Positions 16,760 to 24,385 of a stretch of 64,000 bases of DNA are shown piece after piece. Each line of letters begins with the position of its first letter. Position 1 is the stretch's first letter. The stretch comes from Serpens sp035497915 (GTDB lineage: Bacteria; Pseudomonadota; Gammaproteobacteria; Pseudomonadales; Pseudomonadaceae). Where the stretch lies: NCBI RefSeq assembly GCF_035497915.1, contig NZ_DATJCS010000041.1:1-64000 (forward strand), in the 5' to 3' direction. The position numbers were made by a program, and so were the translations under genes. The notes under the pieces were generated by a model. The model saw only the letters and a program-made list of their open reading frames with translations. It ran no database searches and had not been told where the DNA came from.

Positions 16760-17275
16760 TTAGAAATTGTCAGTGGAGGTGAACAGGCCGACGCGCAAGC
16801 CTTCGGCACTGTAGATTTCGCGGCCATCGACGCTGACGCTGCCATCGGCGATAGCCAGGATCAGCGAGCGGTTGATGGTGCGCTTGATGTGCAGGTTGTA
16901 GGTGACCTTCTTGGCGGTGGGCAGCACCTGGCCGAAGAATTTCACTTCGCCCGAACCCAGGGCGCGGCCCCGGCCGGGGTTGCCCTGCCAGGCCAGGAAG
17001 AAACCGACCAGCTGCCACATGGCGTCCAGGCCAAGGCAGCCGGGCATGACGGGGTCGCCTTCGAAGTGGCAGCCGAAGAACCACAGGTCCGGGTGGATAT
17101 CGAGCTCGGCGACGATCTCGCCCTTGCCGTATTTGCCACCGACGTCGGAGATATGGGTAATCCGGTCGACCATCAGCATGTTCGGCGCGGGCAGTTGCGC
17201 ATTACCCGGGCCAAACAGCTCACCGCGGCTGCAGCGCAGCAAGTCTTCCCGGGTGAAGGCGTTCTGTTGTGTCAT
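16760..17275 (-). CDS. fabA: 3-hydroxydecanoyl-ACP dehydratase/isomerase
   Basis: A 171-residue hotdog-fold enzyme that dehydrates 3-hydroxydecanoyl-ACP and isomerises trans-2 to cis-3-decenoyl-ACP, the branch point for unsaturated fatty acids. The active site is in WFFGCHFEGDPVMPGCLGLDAMWQ without change: His70 and Asp84 in the E. coli numbering. It leads the fabA-fabB operon. The 159 bp upstream hold an inverted repeat at 17403-17417 that could bind a TetR-type lipid regulator. Confidence 0.98.
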   Translation of the reverse strand: MTQQNAFTREDLLRCSRGELFGPGNAQLPAPNMLMVDRITHISDVGGKYGKGEIVAELDIHPDLWFFGCHFEGDPVMPGCLGLDAMWQLVGFFLAWQGNPGRGRALGSGEVKFFGQVLPTAKKVTYNLHIKRTINRSLILAIADGSVSVDGREIYSAEGLRVGLFTSTDNF

Positions 17276-17402
17276 GCGAGTTCCTCAAAAGTCCCAGTAT
17301 TGGCTCTGGGGTAAATCGTTCGTCTGCACGCGCGTGGCTGTGCAAATCAGCCTAAGAGACAGCCGCCTGCACGAGAAAGTCACAGGCGACGGGATACAAG
17401 TG

Positions 17403-17417
17403 TTCGCCAAACGCGAA
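17403..17417. promoter_or_regulatory. Inverted repeat upstream of fabA
   Basis: TTCGC-CAAAC-GCGAA has perfect 5-bp arms 128 bp before the fabA start. In P. aeruginosa fabAB is controlled by DesT, a TetR-type repressor, but this repeat matches the DesT site only loosely. A regulatory role is a guess. Confidence 0.3.
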
Positions 17418-17434
17418 TCCGAAGTGCTGAGACT

Positions 17435-19375
17435 TTAGCACTCGCGGTCGGGCGACTCCTTGCGTTCGGTCAGCCAGCGTAGCAGCAGGCGCTGCAGATC
17501 GGCCCGCTTGAAGGGCTTGGCCAGATAATCATTCATGCCCGCCGCCAGGCAGGCTTCGCGGTCGCCGGGCAGGGCGTTGGCGGTCAGCGCGATGACCGGG
17601 ACCTCGGCGTAGCCCGGCAGCCTGCGCAGCTCGAGGGTGGCGCTGAGGCCGTCGAGTTCGGGAAGCTGGCAGTCCATGAGCAGGGCGTCGAAACGTTCCG
17701 TCTCGGCCATGCGCAGGGCTTCGCGACCGGTGTAGGCCTGGCTGATGCGATAGCCCAGGCTGCGCAGCATGGCCTGGGTGACGGCCTGGTTCACCGCATT
17801 GTCCTCGACGATGAGGATGTGCTGGCCGCCGCCGAGTGCCGCGTCCAGCGGTTCCCGATCCGGTACGTTCGCGTCTTGCAGTGTGCAGTCGAGGGTCAGC
17901 TCCAGGGTAAAGGTGGACCCGCTGCCGGGCTGGCTGCGCGCAAACAGCTGGCCGCCCATGCCCTCGGCGAGGGTGCGGGCGATGGACAGGCCCAGGCCGG
18001 TGCCGCCATAGCGGCGGGAGATCGAGCTGTCGGCCTGCTGGAAGGGATCGAACATGCGCGCCAGCCGCTCGGCCTCGATGCCGATGCCCGAATCCTGCAC
18101 GGCGCAGCTGAGCCGCAGGCGCGATTCGTCCACCTGCTGCCAGCGAACTTCCAGGCGCACGCCGCCACGCTCGGTGAACTTAAGGGCGTTGCCCAGCAGG
18201 TTGACCAGGATCTGCCGCAGGCGGGTGGGATCGCCGCGCACCTCGTAGTCTTCCAGGCCCGGCTGAGTGTCGGCCTCCAGGCTCAGGCCGCGCTGCTGGG
18301 CGCCCGGCTGGAAGGCCTGCAGGGTGTTCTGCAGCAGCTCGGCGAGGTTGAACGGGATGTGTTCGAAGTCCAGCGATCCGCGTTCGATGCGCGAGAAATC
18401 CAGGATGTCGTTGATCACCTTCAGCAGGTGTTCGGTGGATTCGTTGGCCAGTGCCGTGTACTCGGCCTGCTCGGAATCCAGGGGGGTGGTTTCCAGCAGC
18501 TGCAGCATGCCGAGCACGCCGTTCATGGGGGTGCGCAGTTCATGGCTCATCATGGCCAGGAAGTCCGATTTGGCACGGTTGGCCGCCTCCGCTTCCTCAC
18601 GGGCCAGGGTCAGCTGGCGAATGCTGATCTGCTGCTCGCGGTTGGCGGTGGCAAGTGCCACCGCCAACTGGTTGATGTGGCGGGCCAGGTCGCCCAGCTC
18701 GCGAATGCGTGGCTCCGGAAGCAGCGCGACCTGCTGGCCACGGCCGATGGAGAGCACCGCGCGGTCCATGTTGCCGATCGGTCGCGAGAGGCCGCGGGCC
18801 AGGCGCTGGGCGAGCAGCAGCGTGAAGGACAGGGCGAAGGCCAGTAGCAGGCCGGCGCTCATCAGAATCTGTCGCTGGCGCTCGCTGAACGGGTTGTCGG
18901 TCATGCTGACACGCACCCAGCCCAGCCGCTCCTCCGTGGCGGCGGGACGCTCGTACCCGCCCGGCAGGAACGGGTCGCTCAGCGGGATCGGCTGACGGCG
19001 GATCGAGGCCACATACAGGGAAATGTTCGCCTCGTTGGGCCCAGCCGGCTGGCCCGCCACCGCCAGCAGCCGGTCGTTGTGGTCGTAGACCTCCACGGCG
19101 CGCAGATAGGGCGTATCCATGCTGCCCTGCAACAGGCTCTCCAGCACCAGCGAGTTGCCGGTGATCACGCCGAATTCGGTGGCCGGGGCCAACTGGTCGG
19201 CAATCAGCTGGCCGACCTGGTCGCGCTCGGCGCGCAGATCCTGCAGGCGTGAGTGGGTGAAGTAGGCGATCAGCACCAGGCCAAGGGCCAGTGCCGGCAT
19301 CAGGCTGACCATCAGCGTGTGGGTATGGATGTTGCGGCTGTGCCAGACGAAGAAGGACCGCTTGATGGATTTCAT
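17435..19375 (-). CDS. Hybrid sensor histidine kinase/response regulator (PA1611-like)
   Basis: A 646-residue membrane hybrid kinase. Order: transmembrane helix (about 19-40), CHASE8-like periplasmic domain (LIADQLAPATEFGVITGN), second helix (about 172-190), HAMP, HisKA with MMSHELRTPMNGVLGML, HATPase_c (NLLGNALKFTERG, GTGLGLSIA) and a receiver with LMDCQLPELDG and LAKPFK. No Hpt domain is present, so it should pass phosphate to a separate Hpt protein. Position beside fabAB and the domain order match P. aeruginosa PA1611, which signals through HptB and binds RetS in the Gac/Rsm network (known for PA1611, inferred here). Its start overlaps the binding-protein stop by four bases. Confidence 0.94.
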   Translation of the reverse strand: MKSIKRSFFVWHSRNIHTHTLMVSLMPALALGLVLIAYFTHSRLQDLRAERDQVGQLIADQLAPATEFGVITGNSLVLESLLQGSMDTPYLRAVEVYDHNDRLLAVAGQPAGPNEANISLYVASIRRQPIPLSDPFLPGGYERPAATEERLGWVRVSMTDNPFSERQRQILMSAGLLLAFALSFTLLLAQRLARGLSRPIGNMDRAVLSIGRGQQVALLPEPRIRELGDLARHINQLAVALATANREQQISIRQLTLAREEAEAANRAKSDFLAMMSHELRTPMNGVLGMLQLLETTPLDSEQAEYTALANESTEHLLKVINDILDFSRIERGSLDFEHIPFNLAELLQNTLQAFQPGAQQRGLSLEADTQPGLEDYEVRGDPTRLRQILVNLLGNALKFTERGGVRLEVRWQQVDESRLRLSCAVQDSGIGIEAERLARMFDPFQQADSSISRRYGGTGLGLSIARTLAEGMGGQLFARSQPGSGSTFTLELTLDCTLQDANVPDREPLDAALGGGQHILIVEDNAVNQAVTQAMLRSLGYRISQAYTGREALRMAETERFDALLMDCQLPELDGLSATLELRRLPGYAEVPVIALTANALPGDREACLAAGMNDYLAKPFKRADLQRLLLRWLTERKESPDREC

Positions 19376-20289
19376 GGAGTGGCCTCCAGGCGTTGCAGCC
19401 CTAGTTCCAGCTGGTGCGGGTCGGGCATCGGAATACCGAGCGACAGGGCTACCCGGGTATTGCCCATGACTTTGAAGTGGGTCGGGTAGTGTTCGTGTGG
19501 CCAGTCGGCGGGGTTGCCGTCGAGCAGCGTGCCAAGGGTGGCGAGCCAGTCCTGCTGATCGCTGTAGCTGCTGACCAGGCTGCCGGCATGCACGAAGGCG
19601 GCGGTTGGCCCGATCAGCGCCTGGCGCCGCCCGTAGCTGCTGAGCAACAGGGTCTTGATGGTGTGCGGGTTGTACAGCTGAGAATCGTCCAGCCCCAGCA
19701 GCACGTCGCTCTGGTCCAGCAGGCGGCTCAGTACGCGCGGGTCCCGGGTGTTCGGCCAGAAATGTGCGTTGATCTGCAGATCGCCTTCGGGGGTCGCCTG
19801 GCGCAGTTCCTGAACCAGGAAGGCGCTGTCATTGCTGTACAGCACGCCGATGTGACGGGCCTGGGGCAGCAGCAGGCGGATCAGGTTGAGCTGGCGGGCC
19901 GGGGGCGGGTCGCTCCACAGCAGGGTGATGCCCAGTGGCTGTCGGCGCCCGAGGATCTGCCGCGCCTCGACCCGGTTGACCTGCATCACCAGCGTTGGCG
20001 GACCGTCCACGGAGCGCTGGCGCCAGTCCAGCAACTGCGGGCCGATGAGGATCAGGCGCAGATCCGGCGGCAAGGTGGCGGCCTCCGCCGGCAGTTGATC
20101 GGTGGTCGCAAGGCGCACGCGATCCGCTGGCCGAGCGGCCTGCAGGCCGACCAGGAAGCGCTGCAGGGCCGGGCTGTTTTCCCGCGCCGCCACCAGAATT
20201 TCCAGGGCCTGAACGGCTGGCGCTCCGGCCAGCAGTAGCGCGGCGAGACAAAGCCCCCGCAGCGCTTTCATCCGTGAATGCGTGGTCAT
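19372..20289 (-). CDS. Periplasmic ABC-type substrate-binding-like protein
   Basis: A 305-residue exported protein: MKALRGLCLAALLLAGAPAVQA is a signal peptide, with starts possible at 20289 or 20271. The mature part resembles the ABC_sub_bind (TrpX-like) fold: QLNLIRLLLPQARHIGVLYS, SDVLLGLDDSQLYNPHTIKT and the C-terminal GNTRVALSLGIPMPDP are the kinds of motif seen there. There is no ABC permease or ATPase nearby. It lies between a TonB-dependent receptor gene (4 bp away) and a hybrid kinase gene (4-bp overlap), so it more likely presents a ligand to the kinase than feeds a transporter. That role is inference. Confidence 0.85.
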   Translation of the reverse strand: MTTHSRMKALRGLCLAALLLAGAPAVQALEILVAARENSPALQRFLVGLQAARPADRVRLATTDQLPAEAATLPPDLRLILIGPQLLDWRQRSVDGPPTLVMQVNRVEARQILGRRQPLGITLLWSDPPPARQLNLIRLLLPQARHIGVLYSNDSAFLVQELRQATPEGDLQINAHFWPNTRDPRVLSRLLDQSDVLLGLDDSQLYNPHTIKTLLLSSYGRRQALIGPTAAFVHAGSLVSSYSDQQDWLATLGTLLDGNPADWPHEHYPTHFKVMGNTRVALSLGIPMPDPHQLELGLQRLEATP

Positions 20290-20293
20290 GGAG

Positions 20294-22252
20294 TCAGAGT
20301 TCTACTCCTGCGGTCAGCCAGTAGACGTGGCGTTGGCGATAGTTGGTGTTGGCTCCGCCGAGGGGGTTGTCGTCCAGTCGCTGCTGCCAAGTGCCGCTCA
20401 GTTCCAGGCGCGTGGAGCCGAGATTCAGCCGCTTGCCGAGGTTCAGGTCGACACGCTCGAATCGATGCCCGTTGAGGCTGTTGGCGCCCAAGTAAGTGAC
20501 ATTGCTGCTCCAACCGTGGCTCCAGTCGCTCAGCCAGCTGAACGAGCCGCTGTGCCGAGGGGTCAGCTTGATGTCGCGCCAATGAGTGGCCTCGTGCTCG
20601 ATATAGGCGTAACTCAGCCTCAAACGATCACTTAACCCAAGGTGCCAATTGGCCTCGGTTTCCCAGCCTCGAAAGCTCAGGCGATCATCATTACTGGCGG
20701 GCATGGGATCGCTCCCCGGCCAGAACGTAAGCAGTTCGGTGATTTCTTCGTCGAACAGGCGCAAGTCGAGATGCAGGCCCAGACTGGAAAAATGGCCGTT
20801 GTAGCCGAGTTCCCGGGACGCGATTCTTTCCTGCGAAAGGCCGCCGGGTGCTAGGAGACGTTCCGGGAGATAGGCGGCAGCCTGCCCGAACAGTTTGGGG
20901 TTCAGATTGCGAATGTAGTATTGCGCGTCGGCCGCTTCCTCGAACATGTCGGGTGAGCGCACCGCCTCGGCGTAGACCGCTCGCAGGCCGTGTGCTGGGT
21001 GCGGAAGGTAATTGAGGGACAAGCGCGGCGACAGTGAATCGCCGATCATGGTGTCGTATTCGTACAATGCGCCGCCTTGCAGCAGCCATTGCGGTGCTGC
21101 ATACCATTCAAAGTGACCGAACAACCGGGTGATGTCCTTGTGGCGCGAGCCTTTGAAGTAGGTCTCCGAGGTAACAGCATCGTGGCGGTAGCTGGCTCCG
21201 CTGACCAGTCTGAGCGTATCGCTGAGGCTCAGCGTGTCCTGCACCTCAAGGTCGTAACGGGTTTCGCGGCTGTTCTCGTTTACATCGCCACAGATTGTTG
21301 ATGTCGCATATTCAAAGCAGGTACGCCACTCCTTGATGCGTGCCCAGTGTTGGGCCGAGTTCTGTACGTACAGGCTGTGAGTCGGCGAGAGATCAATGTT
21401 CCAGCGCAGGCTGGCGGCATAGTCGCGGGCGTAAATGTTAAGCTGTGGGGGCAGCTTGTCTGGGTAGTCGTTAAAAGCGTAATTCCTGTCCTGATTGATG
21501 CCATCCTTGAACGCCAGCTGCCAATCCAGAGAGTGTTGACGGTCCAGCTCATGAGTGGCGCGCAGATTGAAGCGCGACAGGCGCTGGCTGTCTTCGAAGT
21601 CCCGGCCGAAATTATCCGTGTCGAAGCGGTCATGTTCGAAGCCCGAGAGCGAAACGCGCATCGAGCCATCTTCCCAGCCGAACCCATGGCGGGCATACCA
21701 GTCCTTGATGCCGCGCTTGCCGGAGGTGTAGGTCACCTGCGTTCCCAGGCTGTCGCTCGGCGATCGGGTAATAATGTTGATCACCCCCAGCAGAGCATTG
21801 GCGCCGTAGCTGACCGTGTTCGGCCCGCGAAACACCTCTATGCGCTCGATGTCTTCCAGCGCCACAGGGATGTCCACCCAGTCGACCTGAGCCAATGCCG
21901 GGCGGTACACCGAGCGGCCGTCTACCAGCACCTGAAGGCGTCGCGCCGCAGCGATCAGGCCACCGTGGTAATTGACGTGGGTGGCATTGCCCTCCGGCAC
22001 CACCAGCATTCCCGGCACCAGCCGCAGCAGCTCGGTGAGTTCCCGCGCGCCGCTCGCCTTGATGAGCTCACGGTCCAGCACGCTGATGCTGCCAGGAACT
22101 GCGGCGGGCGATTGCTGCAGGCGCGTGGCGGTTAGCACCTCGGGCAGCTCCGGGCTGCCGAGGAACAGCTCGAAGGCGTGGGCGGGGGCAAGGTTGGTCA
22201 GGGTAAGCCCCAGGCAAAGGGGCAGCGCTCTGGCGAATCCGGGCGATGGCAC
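20294..22252 (-). CDS. TonB-dependent outer-membrane receptor
   Basis: A 652-residue receptor. The frame is open upstream to 22447, but that part runs into gpsA; the GTG at 22252 starts a signal peptide (ALPLCLGLTLTNLAPAHA). The plug domain follows (VPGSISVLDRELIKASGARE, VLVDGRSVYRPAL, IERIEVFRGPNTVSYGANAL, GVINIITRSP), then a 22-strand barrel-type region ending in an aromatic-rich strand with the final residues TAGVEL. There is no N-terminal signalling domain, so it is not a FecA-type transducer. The ligand is unknown. It is the first gene of a three-gene operon. By eye its base use is more A+T-rich than its neighbours. Confidence 0.92.
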   Translation of the reverse strand: MPSPGFARALPLCLGLTLTNLAPAHAFELFLGSPELPEVLTATRLQQSPAAVPGSISVLDRELIKASGARELTELLRLVPGMLVVPEGNATHVNYHGGLIAAARRLQVLVDGRSVYRPALAQVDWVDIPVALEDIERIEVFRGPNTVSYGANALLGVINIITRSPSDSLGTQVTYTSGKRGIKDWYARHGFGWEDGSMRVSLSGFEHDRFDTDNFGRDFEDSQRLSRFNLRATHELDRQHSLDWQLAFKDGINQDRNYAFNDYPDKLPPQLNIYARDYAASLRWNIDLSPTHSLYVQNSAQHWARIKEWRTCFEYATSTICGDVNENSRETRYDLEVQDTLSLSDTLRLVSGASYRHDAVTSETYFKGSRHKDITRLFGHFEWYAAPQWLLQGGALYEYDTMIGDSLSPRLSLNYLPHPAHGLRAVYAEAVRSPDMFEEAADAQYYIRNLNPKLFGQAAAYLPERLLAPGGLSQERIASRELGYNGHFSSLGLHLDLRLFDEEITELLTFWPGSDPMPASNDDRLSFRGWETEANWHLGLSDRLRLSYAYIEHEATHWRDIKLTPRHSGSFSWLSDWSHGWSSNVTYLGANSLNGHRFERVDLNLGKRLNLGSTRLELSGTWQQRLDDNPLGGANTNYRQRHVYWLTAGVEL

Positions 22253-22385
22253 GGTACGACTCGTTTCAGGCTGAAAAGGCCGGCATGTTAACCGAGACGG
22301 TGGTGCCCCGGGCAAGGTGGGACTGTCCGAGGTGGCAACGCTCCGTATAATGCGCCATCGCCACGAGGTGGCTGGAGAGAGAAGA

Positions 22386-23408
22386 ATGACAGAACGACAG
22401 CCCATTGCGGTGTTGGGCGGGGGAAGCTTCGGCACGGCCATCGCCAATCTGCTGGCGGAAAACGGTCAGATCGCGCGACTGTGGATGCGTGATGCCGTGC
22501 AGGCGGAAACGATGCGTCGCGAGCGGGAAAATCCCCGTTATCTGCGCGGCATCCGGATCCATGACAACGTCGAGCCCTGCAGCGACCTGCGCGAGGTGCT
22601 GGCCGCCTGCGAGCTGGTGTTCGTGGCGCTGCCTTCCGGCGCGCTGCGCCAGGCGCTGCAGCCGGTGGCCGAGGCGCTGAGCGGCAAGCTGCTGGTGAGC
22701 ACCACCAAGGGCATCGAAGCCCAGAGCTTCATGCTGATGAGCCAGATCCTCGAGGACATCGCACCCCAGGCCCGCATCGGCGTGTTGTCCGGTCCCAATC
22801 TGGCCCGTGAGGTGGCGGAACATGCCCTGACCGCCAGCGTCATCGCCAGCACCGACGAGGAGCTCTGCCGGCGCGTGCAGGACGCGCTGCACGGCCGCAC
22901 CTTTCGCGTCTACGCCAGCAACGACCGCTTTGGTGTCGAGCTGGGCGGCGCGCTCAAGAACGTCTACGCCATCATGTCCGGCATGGCCGCCGCCATGGGC
23001 ACCGGGGAAAACACCAAGAGCATGCTGGTGACTCGCGCTCTGGCGGAAATGACCCGTTTCGCCGTGCGCCTGGGCGCCAACCCGATGACCTTTCTGGGCC
23101 TGGCCGGTGTCGGTGACCTGATCGTCACCTGTTTCTCCCCCAAGAGCCGCAACTATCAGGTGGGTTACGCCCTCGGCCAGGGCCTGTCCCTCGACGAGGC
23201 GGTCGGCCGCCTGGGCGAAGTGGCGGAGGGCGTCAATACCCTGAAGGTGCTCAAGGAGAAGGCCGAGGAAATGGGCGTCTACATGCCGCTGGTGGCCGGA
23301 CTGCACGCGATCCTGTTCGAGGGTCGCACGGTGGATCAGGTCAGCGAGGCGCTGATGCGCGGCGATCCCAAGACCGATGTGGATTTCATCCCGAGCAGTG
23401 GTTTCTGA
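22386..23408 (+). CDS. gpsA: Glycerol-3-phosphate dehydrogenase [NAD(P)+]
   Basis: A 340-residue cytosolic enzyme that reduces dihydroxyacetone phosphate to sn-glycerol-3-phosphate for phospholipid synthesis. The Rossmann motif VLGGGSFGTAIANLLA opens the protein; later come STTKGIE, SGPNLAREVA, the catalytic lysine region GGALKNVYAIMSG and GLAGVGDLIVTCFS. The ATG at 22386 has a purine-rich GAGAGAAGA before it. It is transcribed away from the TonB receptor and followed by a DUF4389 gene and sixA in the same direction, the order I remember from P. aeruginosa. Confidence 0.97.
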   Translation: MTERQPIAVLGGGSFGTAIANLLAENGQIARLWMRDAVQAETMRRERENPRYLRGIRIHDNVEPCSDLREVLAACELVFVALPSGALRQALQPVAEALSGKLLVSTTKGIEAQSFMLMSQILEDIAPQARIGVLSGPNLAREVAEHALTASVIASTDEELCRRVQDALHGRTFRVYASNDRFGVELGGALKNVYAIMSGMAAAMGTGENTKSMLVTRALAEMTRFAVRLGANPMTFLGLAGVGDLIVTCFSPKSRNYQVGYALGQGLSLDEAVGRLGEVAEGVNTLKVLKEKAEEMGVYMPLVAGLHAILFEGRTVDQVSEALMRGDPKTDVDFIPSSGF

Positions 23409-23453
23409 CCGGACCGGGCATGCCGCCCGGCCCCCTTTCGAAGGAGTTTGAGC

Positions 23454-23789
23454 ATGCAGGACCCGAAAGCCGAGCTGCGCCGCGAAGCCCTGTTGCTGCG
23501 CGTGCTGTGGATGCTGGTATTCGTCATTGTCTGGCAGGTTGCCGAGCTGGTGCTGCTCTGCCTGGTGGTCGCGCAGTTGCTGGTGCGCCTGGTGCAGGGT
23601 GAGCCGAACGGCGCACTGATGGATTTCGGCGACCGCCTGAGCCGCTACCTGGCGCAGATCGGTCGCTTCGCGAGCTTCCACAGCGACCGCAAGCCCTGGC
23701 CGTTTGCCGACTGGCCGGAAGCGCGCGATCCGGAGCGGGACATCGATCCGGTCCCGCCGGCCCCGGTCGACACCCCGCCCCGGGCATGA
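23454..23789 (+). CDS. DUF4389-family small membrane protein
   Basis: A 111-residue protein with one long hydrophobic stretch (residues 17-47, VLWMLVFVIVWQVAELVLLC and on), followed by a basic/amphipathic section ending KPWPFADWPEA, a DUF4389 hallmark, and a proline-rich tail. Members are sometimes annotated as lipases, but no catalytic serine motif is visible. AAGGAG precedes the ATG. It overlaps sixA by four bases (ATGA), so the two are translated together. Its function is not known. Confidence 0.85.
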   Translation: MQDPKAELRREALLLRVLWMLVFVIVWQVAELVLLCLVVAQLLVRLVQGEPNGALMDFGDRLSRYLAQIGRFASFHSDRKPWPFADWPEARDPERDIDPVPPAPVDTPPRA

Positions 23790-24241
23790 GGCTCTGGCTG
23801 CTGCGCCATGGCGAAGCGCAACGCTTCGCCCCGCAGGATGCCCTGCGGGCGCTGACCGAACAGGGCCGCCAGGAAGTGCTGGAAAGCGCCGGTCGGCTGC
23901 GCGGACGTCCGCTGGAAGCCATTCTGGCCAGCCCCTACCTGCGTGCCCGGCAGACCGCGGAGCTGGTCGCCCAGGCGCTGGATTACCCCGGCGTGGTGGA
24001 AATCCAGCCGTGGCTGACCCCCGACAGTGATCCGGCCGACGCCCTGGATCAGCTGTTCCGGCGTCCCGAAGCGGAGCTGCTGGTGGTCACCCACCAGCCC
24101 TTCGTGGGCTCTCTGGCCGGCCTGCTGCTGCACGGTCATCGCCAATCGCCGCTGCCCATGGGCACTGCGGCGCTGCTCGGCCTGCAGGGTGACTACCTGC
24201 TCGCCGGCGGCATGGAGCGCATCGTCCCGTCTCCGCGCTGA
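23786..24241 (+). CDS. sixA: Phosphohistidine phosphatase SixA
   Basis: A 151-residue histidine-phosphatase-superfamily protein. The RHG motif is at residues 7-10 (LLRHGEA), the second arginine in SPYLRARQTAE and the second catalytic histidine in VVTHQPFVG. SixA proteins remove phosphate from histidines of Hpt domains or of PTS proteins. The size and motif set match E. coli SixA. It is coupled to the DUF4389 gene. A GC hairpin lacking a T-run lies 22 bp past the stop. Confidence 0.93.
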   Translation: MRLWLLRHGEAQRFAPQDALRALTEQGRQEVLESAGRLRGRPLEAILASPYLRARQTAELVAQALDYPGVVEIQPWLTPDSDPADALDQLFRRPEAELLVVTHQPFVGSLAGLLLHGHRQSPLPMGTAALLGLQGDYLLAGGMERIVPSPR

Positions 24242-24262
24242 ATTCGCCAATTGCGTGTGTAC

Positions 24263-24291
24263 AGCCGGCGCAGATTTCGCTTGCGCCGGTT
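24263..24291 (+). terminator. GC hairpin after sixA
   Basis: CCGGCGCA (24265-24272) pairs with TGCGCCGG (24282-24289), with a 9-base loop. No T-run follows. Possible terminator or mRNA-end structure. Confidence 0.4.
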
Positions 24292-24329
24292 GTGCCTGCT
24301 TGCGCAATCGGTCCTACCGTGAAACATTA

Positions 24330-24347
24330 ACCAAGCAAGTGCTTGGT
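24330..24347. promoter_or_regulatory. Palindromic operator at the acyl-CoA synthetase promoter
   Basis: ACCAAGCA-AG-TGCTTGGT has perfect 8-bp arms. It lies 38 bp before the start codon and between a TTAACC (24328) and TAAAAA (24352) that could be -35 and -10 boxes. The form is typical of TetR-type repressors of acyl-CoA metabolism. No such regulator is in the window. Confidence 0.65.
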
Positions 24348-24385
24348 AGACTAAAAATAACAACAAGAAATCCGGAGGGACGCAG

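Noticed and set aside
17423..17442. AGTGCT-N8-AGCACT inverted repeat at the end of the hybrid kinase gene as a terminator
   Set aside because: Short stem, overlaps the stop codon and lacks a T-run; probably chance.
22253..22447. Extension of the TonB receptor to the start at 22447
   Set aside because: The extra 65 residues lie before the signal peptide and run into gpsA.
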